A DNA stretch of 46,598 nt. It comes from Acidimicrobiaceae bacterium (lineage in GTDB: Bacteria > Actinomycetota > Acidimicrobiia > Acidimicrobiales > Bog-793). The position numbers and the translations under genes are program-made. The notes below the pieces were generated by a model. The model was not told the DNA's origin. It did no database searches and was given only the letters and a program-made list of their open reading frames with translations. This document shows, in pieces, positions 8,059 to 16,095 of this stretch; the first letter of the stretch is position 1, and every line of letters starts with the position of its first letter. The stretch lies in assembly GCA_003136185.1 (NCBI GenBank), contig PLDN01000129.1, forward strand, positions 1 to 46,598, written 5' to 3'.

Positions 8059-9774
8059 ATGGAATTCCTGCAGCCCTTCCGCAAGGGGGCGCAGCTCAAC
8101 CAAATCGAGCGGTGGAAGCTCGATCGGCACCCGTTCGAGGTGGCCGACGCCGTCCGGACGCGCTACTCCGTCGAGGGCCCAGCTGCCATAGCGGAGGTCC
8201 CGGGCGAGGTCGAGCGCCTGAAGTGGGTCGGCATTTACCCACAGCGACAGGGCGGCGACGCGTTCATGCTGCGGGTCAAGGTGCCGGCTGGCCGGATGAC
8301 CGCCCACCAGGTCACGACGCTCGGCGAGATCATCGAGCGGTACGCCGACGGGCCCGAGGACCATGCGATCTGGGGCAACCGCTACGGCGACATCACCACC
8401 CGCCAGGACGTCCAGCTCCACTGGGTCCACATCGCGGACGTACCAGCTATATGGGATCTGCTCGAGGCCGCCGGCTTGACGAGCGTGCAGGCGTGCGGCG
8501 ATTCCGCTCGTAACGTCCTCTCGTGCCCAGTCTCGGGCGTCGACCGCGACGAGGTCTTCGATGCCTCGGAAATCGCCCGAGAGGTCTCCGACTTCTTCAC
8601 CGGCAACCGGGAATTCGCCAACCTGCCGCGCAAGTTCAAGCTCTCGATCACCGGCTGCCGGGACGACTGCGCACAGGCCGAGATCAACGACGTCGGCATG
8701 TGGCCTGCTCGTCTCGACGACGGCACTCTCGGCCTCAACCTCCTTGTCGGCGGCGGCCTGTCCGACGGCCCGCGGATGGCAAGCGACCTCGACGTCTTCC
8801 TGCTGCCTAACCAGGCGCTCGAGGTCTCCCGTGCGATCGCGCAGGTCTTCGGCGAGCTCGGCAACCGAGAGAACCGCGGGACCGCACGCATGCGCTACCT
8901 CGTCCAAGAGCTCGGGCCCGAGGGCTTTAGGGAGGAGCTCGCCGAGCGGACGGCCTTCGAGCTGCGCCCGGCGGGCGAGAGCCTCACCCGGCGTTACCGC
9001 GGCGACCACGTCGGCGTGCATGTCGAGCACCGTCCCGGCCATTCATACGTCGGGTGCTCGGTGACCGTCGGCCGCATGCCCGGGACCGACTTCATCGAGC
9101 TCGGACGATTGGCCGAGACCTACGGCGACGGCGAGGTCCGTCTCGCTACCGACCAGAATTTCGTCATCACCGGCGTGCCCGAAGATCGCGTCGACGACCT
9201 GCTGGCCGAGGATCTTTTGCAACGCCGGTCACCGTTCCCTGCTCCCTTCGAGCGAGGAGTGGTCGCGTGCACCGGGAGTGAGTTCTGCCGCTTCGCGATC
9301 GTCGAGACAAAGGTTCGCGCGGTCGAGTGGGCGCGGGAGATGGACAGGCGGTATGCCGATCGTTTCGGCGGGGGTGCGGGCGTGACCACCCGGCCGCTTG
9401 GCGAGGTCGTCCGCATGCACTTCTCGGGGTGTCCAGCATCGTGCGCCCAGCCGCAGATCGCCGACATCGGCTTTCGCGGCGAGACGGCGCACGTCGGCGA
9501 CGAGATCGTCGAGGCCGTCGACATCGGCGTCGGCGGCAGCCTCGGCACAGATGCCGGCTTCGGCGACTGGGTTGAGGGCGCCATGCCGGTTGACGACGTG
9601 GCCGACGCGCTCGGCAGGGTCGTCGAGCGGTACCTCGGTGAGAGGGCCGCGGGCGAACGTTTCTATGAGTGGGCGAGGCGGACGCCTGCCGATCAGGTCC
9701 ACGTCACTCTCAGCCCGGGACACCATCACGCAGGTAACGGAGCGAGTGCTTTGCGGAAGGAGCAAGACCGATGA
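8059..9774 (+). CDS. nitrite/sulfite reductase family protein (siroheme, 4Fe-4S); sulfite reductase by context
   Basis: 'ACTGSEFCRFAIVETK' and 'HFSGCPASCAQPQIADIGFRG' siroheme/4Fe-4S motifs; neighbours cysH and siroheme gene. Confidence 0.92.
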   Translation: MEFLQPFRKGAQLNQIERWKLDRHPFEVADAVRTRYSVEGPAAIAEVPGEVERLKWVGIYPQRQGGDAFMLRVKVPAGRMTAHQVTTLGEIIERYADGPEDHAIWGNRYGDITTRQDVQLHWVHIADVPAIWDLLEAAGLTSVQACGDSARNVLSCPVSGVDRDEVFDASEIAREVSDFFTGNREFANLPRKFKLSITGCRDDCAQAEINDVGMWPARLDDGTLGLNLLVGGGLSDGPRMASDLDVFLLPNQALEVSRAIAQVFGELGNRENRGTARMRYLVQELGPEGFREELAERTAFELRPAGESLTRRYRGDHVGVHVEHRPGHSYVGCSVTVGRMPGTDFIELGRLAETYGDGEVRLATDQNFVITGVPEDRVDDLLAEDLLQRRSPFPAPFERGVVACTGSEFCRFAIVETKVRAVEWAREMDRRYADRFGGGAGVTTRPLGEVVRMHFSGCPASCAQPQIADIGFRGETAHVGDEIVEAVDIGVGGSLGTDAGFGDWVEGAMPVDDVADALGRVVERYLGERAAGERFYEWARRTPADQVHVTLSPGHHHAGNGASALRKEQDR

Positions 9775-11204
9775 CGCTGTCACCCCCACGCCAGCGCGCG
9801 GAGATGAGCGGCATCTCCGAGGCGCCCGGCAAGGTCTGGTTCTGGGAGCTCGCCGCGGCGGTGATCGACGCGGACCGATGTGTGCAGTGCGGCGCTTGCG
9901 TGGCGGCGTGCCCGACCGACTCGATCGGCATCGGGTCCGACAACCTGCCCAAGCTCGTGAAGATGTGCACGGGCTGCTCGTTGTGCTGGGACTTCTGCCC
10001 CCGGGGCGGGATGCGGTACGAGGCGACTTGGTGGCCCGCTGAGGAATCGGCGGTCACGGCCGAGGCATCGGCGACCTGGGAGACGGTCGCCTCCTCGTCG
10101 GCCGTGCCCGCCTTCGCCGGGTCGGCGACGCCTGCGGATGTGGCTGGCTCCTCCTCGGCCGTGCCCGCCTCCGGGCGGCCGGCCTCCGTGCAAGTGACGC
10201 TTTCTCAAAGGCGCGGGGCTGGGGTTGCTGCGGGCGACAGGGGTGCCGTATCTGCAGTGGATGACTGGAGGATTACGGGTGCTGATCCTGCTCCTGGGCT
10301 TGGGCTCGTGCGCGAGGCGATCGCCGCTCGTGTGCTCCCCACCAGTAAGCTGGGAACCGATTGCGCCCAGGACGGGGGCGTTGTGACCGCGATCCTCCTA
10401 GCTTCCCTCGCAGCCGGGGAGATCGACGGCGCCGTCGTGGCGAGGGAGGACCCTGACCATCCGTGGAAAGGTGTTCCTCACCTCGCCACGACTGCTGTCG
10501 AAATTCGCGAGGCCGCTGGGAGCTTCTACAACCAGACGATGGCGCTCGGAAGCATCGATCTGGCGGCCGCCGGCCTTTCGCCGGACGCGCGTATCGCTCT
10601 CGTCGGCACACCCTGCGAGATCCAAGGCCTCAAAGCGCTCCAGTCCCGCCAGTGGCGCCGTGGCTCCAGAGCCGTCGACAACGTGGTGCTCACGATCGCT
10701 CTGCTCTGCACGAAGAGCTTCGACTACTCGAAGCTCATGTTGCGCGAGCTGCGCGACGAGCGGCACGTCGATCTGGCAGAGGTCGGCAAAGTCGATGTCA
10801 TCCACGGCCGGATGATCGTCGAGGACCAAGCCGGGCAGCGGATCGTGGACGAGCCCGTGAAGGACTTCCATGGGGCCGCTCTGAAGGGCTGCGACGAGTG
10901 CGCAGACTTTCTCGGGCGTGCAGCGGACATCTCCGTCGGCAGCGTCGGATCGGGCGCGGGGTACTCGAGCGTGCTCGTCCGCACTCAAGTGGGTCTGCAA
11001 GCGATCGACCTCGTTCGGCCCGAGCTCGAGATCGTGGACATCGAGGCTCCCGAAGCGCTCGATCGCCTCGACCGTCTCGACAAGAAGATCGCCAGCACGA
11101 CACTCCACCGGCCGTTCCAGCCAGAAGGCCCGCTCTTCGTCGACTTCGCGGAGCACCTCGCGTTTTACGGCGGCACGGACCGGGCGCCCGTCTGGCAGGA
11201 CTGA
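9771..11204 (+). CDS. ferredoxin-domain + coenzyme F420 hydrogenase/dehydrogenase beta-subunit (FrhB/FpoF/FqoF) family protein
   Basis: Two 4Fe-4S motifs 'CVQCGACVAACP' and 'CTGCSLCWDFCP'; 'QDGGVVTAILLASLAAGEIDGAVVA', 'VGTPCEIQGLKAL', 'CDECADFLGRAADISVGSVGS'; ATGA overlap with the sulfite reductase stop. Confidence 0.88.
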   Translation: MTLSPPRQRAEMSGISEAPGKVWFWELAAAVIDADRCVQCGACVAACPTDSIGIGSDNLPKLVKMCTGCSLCWDFCPRGGMRYEATWWPAEESAVTAEASATWETVASSSAVPAFAGSATPADVAGSSSAVPASGRPASVQVTLSQRRGAGVAAGDRGAVSAVDDWRITGADPAPGLGLVREAIAARVLPTSKLGTDCAQDGGVVTAILLASLAAGEIDGAVVAREDPDHPWKGVPHLATTAVEIREAAGSFYNQTMALGSIDLAAAGLSPDARIALVGTPCEIQGLKALQSRQWRRGSRAVDNVVLTIALLCTKSFDYSKLMLRELRDERHVDLAEVGKVDVIHGRMIVEDQAGQRIVDEPVKDFHGAALKGCDECADFLGRAADISVGSVGSGAGYSSVLVRTQVGLQAIDLVRPELEIVDIEAPEALDRLDRLDKKIASTTLHRPFQPEGPLFVDFAEHLAFYGGTDRAPVWQD

Positions 11205-11539
11205 TGAGCCCGGAGCCGGCGGCGGCCGACATAGACGGGCTCGCTTCACTCGTCCCGCTAGACGAGCCGGAGCGACTGCTCGCGTCGCTCCGCAGGCGTG
11301 CGGGCTCGCAACCCGATCGGATTCGTGACATAGCGCCTCGCGAGCTTGCGGCGTACGCATGGAAGCAACAGCAGTGGCGTGAGCCTCTCGAGGCCGCCGG
11401 GCTCGGCCAGCTGCACCTCCGGCACGCCTTCGCCACCGCCAAATGGGAGATCTGGCTCTGGATCCGCGGCAACCGGGTCTGGGACCAGCTGAGCGACCAC
11501 CTCGTGGGTCGGGTGATCCGCCGGGCGGGCTCGGCCTAG
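11204..11539 (+). CDS. small protein of unknown function, fourth gene of the sulfur operon
   Basis: 111 aa (MSPEPAAADIDGLASLV...), ATG at 11204 overlaps TGA of the FrhB-like gene (TGATG). Confidence 0.75.
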   Translation: MSPEPAAADIDGLASLVPLDEPERLLASLRRRAGSQPDRIRDIAPRELAAYAWKQQQWREPLEAAGLGQLHLRHAFATAKWEIWLWIRGNRVWDQLSDHLVGRVIRRAGSA

Positions 11540-12768
11540 GATCGGAGCGAGACCCGCCGGCCAGCCAGCCACAGAGCCAGCGGGGACAGGCCATAGGACC
11601 AGGCGAACGCCCCCTCGTGGTCCGCATCCCAGGCGACGAGGTCCGCTCGCAACCCGGGCGCGATCCGCCCACGGTCTGCCAGGCGCAACGACCGAGCGCC
11701 ACCCGCCGTCGCCGCACGGAGCGCCTCGGCAACCGACAACCCGAGCTCGGCGACCGCCAAGGCCACGACGAAGCTCATCGAGGTCGTGCCGCACGTGCCC
11801 GGATTGTGATCGCTCCCGAGCGCGATCGTCACCCCCGCCTCCATCATCCGGCGTGCCGGCGGCTTGTGACCCATGGCGAGGGCGGTGATGGGAGCGAGCG
11901 TTGCGACCACGCCGCCCTCGGCGAGCGCCCGGATACCCGCCTCGTCCACCCGCAACAGATGGTCGGCCGAAGCGCAGCCGATCTCCCCAGCCAGCTCGGC
12001 GCCTCCTGTGCACGCGAGCTCGTCGGCGTGGATCCGCGGGATCAGCCCGGCGGCCTTGGCCGCCTCGAGCATTAACCGCGACTGTGCAACGGTGAAGTAC
12101 CCCTCGTCGCAGAACACGTCGGCATGCCGCGCGCCGGCCGCCTTCGCCGCCTTGCACCAGCGGGCGACCTCGTGTGAGTACCCGTCGGCGTCGCCCTCCC
12201 ACTCGGGTCCGACGTCGTGGCCCGCGAGCCACGTCACTTCTACCCCGGCACCCTCCCGACCCGGTCCCGCCCACTCGCTGAGCAACCGGACGTCCGCTAA
12301 CTCACCGGGCTCGTTGAGGTGGTAGCCCGTCTTCGCCTCCACGGTCGTGGTCCCACCCGCCAGCCAAGCCCGCAGCCGGCGGTCGAGCCCTTCGGCGAGC
12401 ACGTCGGTCGGGGCCGCGCGTGTCGCGGTGACCGTCGACGTGATGCCCCCGCCGGCCGCGGCGATCTCGGCGTAAGAGGCGCCCGCTGATCGGAGCGCGA
12501 TCTCGGCGAAACGGTTCCCCGCGTAGACCGGATGCGTGTGCGCGTCGACGAGACCCGGTGTCACGAGAGCGCCACCCAGGTCGACCTCGTCGTCGGGAGT
12601 CAGCAGGTTATCGATCCCGGACTCGGCACCGACCCAGGCGATCGTCCCGCCGGCCGGAGCCCCGTCCTCGATCGTCCCGGAATCGATGGTCAGAGCGGCG
12701 TCGTCCAAAGCCTCGCCGTCCGCCGTGAACAGGCGGCCGATTCCTCTGACGAGAGTGATGCGGCTCAC
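11536..12768 (-). CDS. hutI: imidazolonepropionase
   Basis: 'GLVDAHTHPVYAGNRFAEIALRSAGASYAEIAAAGGGI', 'LGSDHNPGTCGTTSMSFVVALA'; GTG start. Confidence 0.93.
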   Translation of the reverse strand: MSRITLVRGIGRLFTADGEALDDAALTIDSGTIEDGAPAGGTIAWVGAESGIDNLLTPDDEVDLGGALVTPGLVDAHTHPVYAGNRFAEIALRSAGASYAEIAAAGGGITSTVTATRAAPTDVLAEGLDRRLRAWLAGGTTTVEAKTGYHLNEPGELADVRLLSEWAGPGREGAGVEVTWLAGHDVGPEWEGDADGYSHEVARWCKAAKAAGARHADVFCDEGYFTVAQSRLMLEAAKAAGLIPRIHADELACTGGAELAGEIGCASADHLLRVDEAGIRALAEGGVVATLAPITALAMGHKPPARRMMEAGVTIALGSDHNPGTCGTTSMSFVVALAVAELGLSVAEALRAATAGGARSLRLADRGRIAPGLRADLVAWDADHEGAFAWSYGLSPLALWLAGRRVSLRS

Positions 12769-12797
12769 TTCACCGGACTCCTCACTTCACCGGACTC
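12764..12797. repeat. perfect 17-bp tandem duplication CTCACTTCACCGGACTC at a stop/start junction
   Basis: 12764-12780 identical to 12781-12797. Confidence 0.95.
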
Positions 12798-14654
12798 TAC
12801 GATCCTCGCAGCGTTCCAGATCTCCCCGTTGCCGATGCGCCGGCCTGACCCGAAGAGCTGGTTGTAGACGCGCGTAAGTTGCTTCGAGCCTGGATACCCA
12901 TCGATCACCACTGCCTCGGTCACGTGGTATTTCGCGAAGGCGCCACCTATCTGACGTCTTTGCGCCGCCGACAGCACGACTGTCGGGGAGGTCTCTGCGG
13001 CCTTGGCGGTGATGTAGACGAGAACCGTCGGTAGCGGGCCGACGACTCCCGTCTTCGAGCCCGCCTGCGGATGCCAGGCGTACCCGTCGTAGTCGGCGTA
13101 CGGGAAACCGGCGATCGCCTGCCAGGCCATCGGAGTCCCGGCGAACGGCCCGCTGCCCGGCAGGATGAGCGCGATAGACGGCCGCCCGTCGCTCAGCGCA
13201 GGGATGGACCGGAGGACGGCGGGCACGCTCACGTCCACGTACCCCGCAAAGGGCACGCGTCCCCCGATGAACATCGGCACCGCCATGAGGACGCCGGCGG
13301 CGCCCGCGATGAGCCCCTCGACCCGCCCGCTCGCCTGGCCGTGCGCGGCTCGCCACGCCGTTAGCACGCCTTCGAGCGTGATCGAGGCGAGCAGTGCGAG
13401 AAGGAGGTTGGTGAGGATCGAGATGCGGAGCCAGCCGACGTTTCGAAGGAGAGGGAAGGCGGAGACCAGGTACCACGCCGGGGCGTGCCATCCGAAAGCG
13501 TGGCTCGTTCCTGTCGGGCGGGTCGCGGCGCCCCACGAGCACACGATGCACCACAAGGCAGCGCCCCAGAGCAAAAGGATCGCCCGGTGGCGCCTGGCGA
13601 AGGCGAGGGCCCCGAGGGCGAGGAGCACGATTACCGGCCCGACGAACGCCAGATCGAAACGATGCAACAGCGGCGTCCCAGGCGGCGCGACCAGGAACCC
13701 GTGCCCTGTCGTCCCGGACGGCCACACGAGTGAGGAGAGGGTGGCACCGGGCGCGACGGCCGCGTTGACGTAGGAGACGTGGTCCGGGCCGGTGACGTAG
13801 AAAGCGATGGGGTAGGCGAGCAGCGCGCCGGCGGTGAGGATGGCCGTTGCCGACGCCGCGAGTGCGAACCTCGCATGCGACGCGATCTGGCGCCAGTTGG
13901 CCGCCGCCGCCACTGCGACGGCGGGCACGCCGACGACGACGCAGTCGAGGAGGATCTCGGGGCTCGAGAAGAACTGCGCCACCGCCAGGAGGCCGAGCAC
14001 GAGGCCGAGTCGCAGCGGGCTCCCGGTCTGGCGAAAGCAGATCCGGTCGATGAGGTAGAGCGCTAGCGGTGGGAAGAACATCCAGGTGAGGTTGAAGTGA
14101 CCGATCCGGTCTGCCTGGAGGACAGCGGGGGAGAAGCCGTAGACGAGCCCACCGACGAACGCCACCGCTCGGCGCATTTCGTAGCGGCGCAGGACGAAGT
14201 AGAGCGAGCCGGCCGAGATGACGGGAGCGGCGATGCAGGCGACGTTGAAGGAGGTGAGCGGCGACGACAGTTCCGTGATGGGGGCGAGGATGAGGGCTTC
14301 GAGGAAGAAGTTCGTGTTCGTGAGCAGGTTGAAGCCGTGTGGGGCGAGCATGTAAGTGCTGACGAACGGGTTCGTGTGGTGGCCGATGGCGAATGGGAGC
14401 CAGCCCATGAACCACACGCCTTGCCCGACGTCGCCGAGGTTGAGCCGGTACATGTGGGTCGTGACGCCGGCTTCGAGGAGGTGCTGCCAGCAGAAGAGAG
14501 AAGCGAGCGTGTAGAGGGCGACGACTATTAGGCCTGCGGTCAGGGTGCTCGAGTGTTTGCTCTCGACCTCGGTGCCGTCGGTCACCTCAGCCCCGCACCG
14601 ACCTTCGCGCCTACCGATCCGCGATTCCGGGGCGCACGGGGATTCCGGGGCCAA
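12765..14654 (-). CDS. large polytopic membrane protein, GT-C/glycosyltransferase-like (start uncertain, GTG at 14585 possible)
   Basis: Multiple hydrophobic segments; clear homology by eye to 36017..37807 (Y/F..FSP.VL, W...PFA/PHALG motifs, SVPAV.RS). Confidence 0.75.
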   Translation of the reverse strand: MAPESPCAPESRIGRREGRCGAEVTDGTEVESKHSSTLTAGLIVVALYTLASLFCWQHLLEAGVTTHMYRLNLGDVGQGVWFMGWLPFAIGHHTNPFVSTYMLAPHGFNLLTNTNFFLEALILAPITELSSPLTSFNVACIAAPVISAGSLYFVLRRYEMRRAVAFVGGLVYGFSPAVLQADRIGHFNLTWMFFPPLALYLIDRICFRQTGSPLRLGLVLGLLAVAQFFSSPEILLDCVVVGVPAVAVAAAANWRQIASHARFALAASATAILTAGALLAYPIAFYVTGPDHVSYVNAAVAPGATLSSLVWPSGTTGHGFLVAPPGTPLLHRFDLAFVGPVIVLLALGALAFARRHRAILLLWGAALWCIVCSWGAATRPTGTSHAFGWHAPAWYLVSAFPLLRNVGWLRISILTNLLLALLASITLEGVLTAWRAAHGQASGRVEGLIAGAAGVLMAVPMFIGGRVPFAGYVDVSVPAVLRSIPALSDGRPSIALILPGSGPFAGTPMAWQAIAGFPYADYDGYAWHPQAGSKTGVVGPLPTVLVYITAKAAETSPTVVLSAAQRRQIGGAFAKYHVTEAVVIDGYPGSKQLTRVYNQLFGSGRRIGNGEIWNAARIVESGEVRSPVK

Positions 14655-14701
14655 GGAATTGGCGAAAGGACTACGAGACGGTCGTTTCGGTAATTCTTTG
14701 G
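14651..14701. repeat. inverted repeat/hairpin between hutF and the membrane-protein gene
   Basis: CCAAGGAATT (14651-14660) pairs 9/10 with AATTCTTTGG (14692-14701); inner CGAAA/TTTCG also pairs. Confidence 0.6.
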
Positions 14702-14729
14702 ACGGCGAGATCGGGAGTGAGCCACCACT

Positions 14730-16091
14730 TCACGGCCGATCGAGCAGTCGGGTGATCGCCTGGGAGAGGCGCTCTGCAACCGCGCGGCGAGGCCCGAGCG
14801 TGACGTGCTCGCCCCCTTCGACGACCCGGCGCCCCGCCACCGTGACTTCGTCGACGTCCGCCGGCGAGGCGCCGAACAGCACACGAGCGAGGAGAGCCTC
14901 GTCGGGCGGCGCGCCACTCCCGCTTCCAGCGCCCCCCGCCGCTCCCGCTCCCGCTGCTCCCGCCCCCGTCCCGGCCCCGGCTAACGCAGGCGACTCGTCC
15001 ACCCGCACAGTCACCCAGTCATCGAGTGGCTCCTCACCCCAGCCGAGCGAGTGGGCGCCGCCGGAGCTCCCGGCCTCGATGAGCGAGGCGATGCTCATGA
15101 TCCCGCGGCGTTCCTGGGTAAGGCGCTGGTGGGTCTCTAACGACCGGGTCTCTTCGAAGGGGTCGATCACGGCGTGCGAGTCACTGCCGACGCATAGCAC
15201 CGCACCGGATTCGGCCAGATCCGAGAACGGTCCGCCGCCGTCGCCGAGGTCCCGCTCGGTCGTGGGGCAGGCGCAGATGCCGCACCGGGCGAGCCCATAC
15301 CGGGTGACGTCCCGTGCCGTCAGATGGGTGGCGTGCACGGCGGTCGTCCGGTCGGAGAGTGCGCCGACAGACGCCAGCAGATCAGTCGGTGTCATCTGCG
15401 TCTCGGCCAGGCACTCCTCGTTCTCCTTGCGCTGCTCGGAGACGTGCACGTGAAGCGGTGCGCCTTCTTCGGCCGCCCAGGCCACGACCGAGCCCATCGC
15501 CGAGCGGGGGACGGCCCGGACGCTGTGGATAGCGGCGGCGAGCCGGGCCGGGACCGCCGCGGGTGTCCTCCCGAACCGCCCCGACTCCGACGCGGCTGTC
15601 ACCCTACGGCTCCAGGTATCCCCGTCACCATCGGAGAAACGCAGCTGCACCCCCTCCACCGCCGCCCCGCCCACGCCAGCCTGCAGGTAGCAAGTGTCGA
15701 GGAGCGTCAACCTGATCCCGGCGGCCTCCGCCGCGTCGACGATGGCCCAGCTCATCTCGTTCGGGTCGGCGTAAGGCACGCCGCCCGGACCGTGATGGAG
15801 GTAGTGGAACTCGCCGACGGCCGTCCAGCCCGCTAGGACCATCTCGGCGTAGACGCAGGTCGCGAGATCGCGATAGGAGTCAGGGTCGAGGCGCTCGGCG
15901 ACGGCGTACATCATCTGCCGCCACGTCCAGAAGTTTCCCGACCCGGTCTCACTCGCTCCCCGCAAGACGCGGTGGAACGCATGCGAGTGTGCGTTCACGA
16001 AGCCGGGAAGGCGGACGGTGCCCGCCGCCTCGCCCGCCAGCCCGGCCGCCGGCTTGCCCGCCGGCTTGCCCGCCGGCCCGCCGAGACTCAC
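14730..16091 (-). CDS. hutF: formimidoylglutamate deiminase
   Basis: 'LPGFVNAHSHAFHRVLRG', 'MVLAGWTAVGEFHYLHHGPGG', 'LHVHVSEQRKENEECL', 'VGSDSHAVIDPFEETRSLE'; N-terminus unusually short and low complexity. Confidence 0.88.
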   Translation of the reverse strand: MSLGGPAGKPAGKPAAGLAGEAAGTVRLPGFVNAHSHAFHRVLRGASETGSGNFWTWRQMMYAVAERLDPDSYRDLATCVYAEMVLAGWTAVGEFHYLHHGPGGVPYADPNEMSWAIVDAAEAAGIRLTLLDTCYLQAGVGGAAVEGVQLRFSDGDGDTWSRRVTAASESGRFGRTPAAVPARLAAAIHSVRAVPRSAMGSVVAWAAEEGAPLHVHVSEQRKENEECLAETQMTPTDLLASVGALSDRTTAVHATHLTARDVTRYGLARCGICACPTTERDLGDGGGPFSDLAESGAVLCVGSDSHAVIDPFEETRSLETHQRLTQERRGIMSIASLIEAGSSGGAHSLGWGEEPLDDWVTVRVDESPALAGAGTGAGAAGAGAAGGAGSGSGAPPDEALLARVLFGASPADVDEVTVAGRRVVEGGEHVTLGPRRAVAERLSQAITRLLDRP

Positions 16092-16095
16092 CGGC

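Noticed and set aside
7027-9042. 671-aa minus-strand ORF
   Set aside because: Fully antisense to cysH and the sulfite reductase, with no recognisable domain; typical high-GC shadow ORF.
9771-11204. FrhB-like gene as part of an F420-reducing hydrogenase
   Set aside because: No hydrogenase large/small subunit genes nearby; overlap with the sulfite reductase gene favours a sulfite-reduction role.
10398-11732. 444-aa minus-strand ORF across the FrhB-like gene
   Set aside because: Arg/Pro-rich shadow of confidently assigned genes on both sides.
12787-14415. 542-aa minus-strand ORF in a second frame of the membrane protein
   Set aside because: Arg/Pro/His-rich frame-shifted shadow of the real membrane protein.
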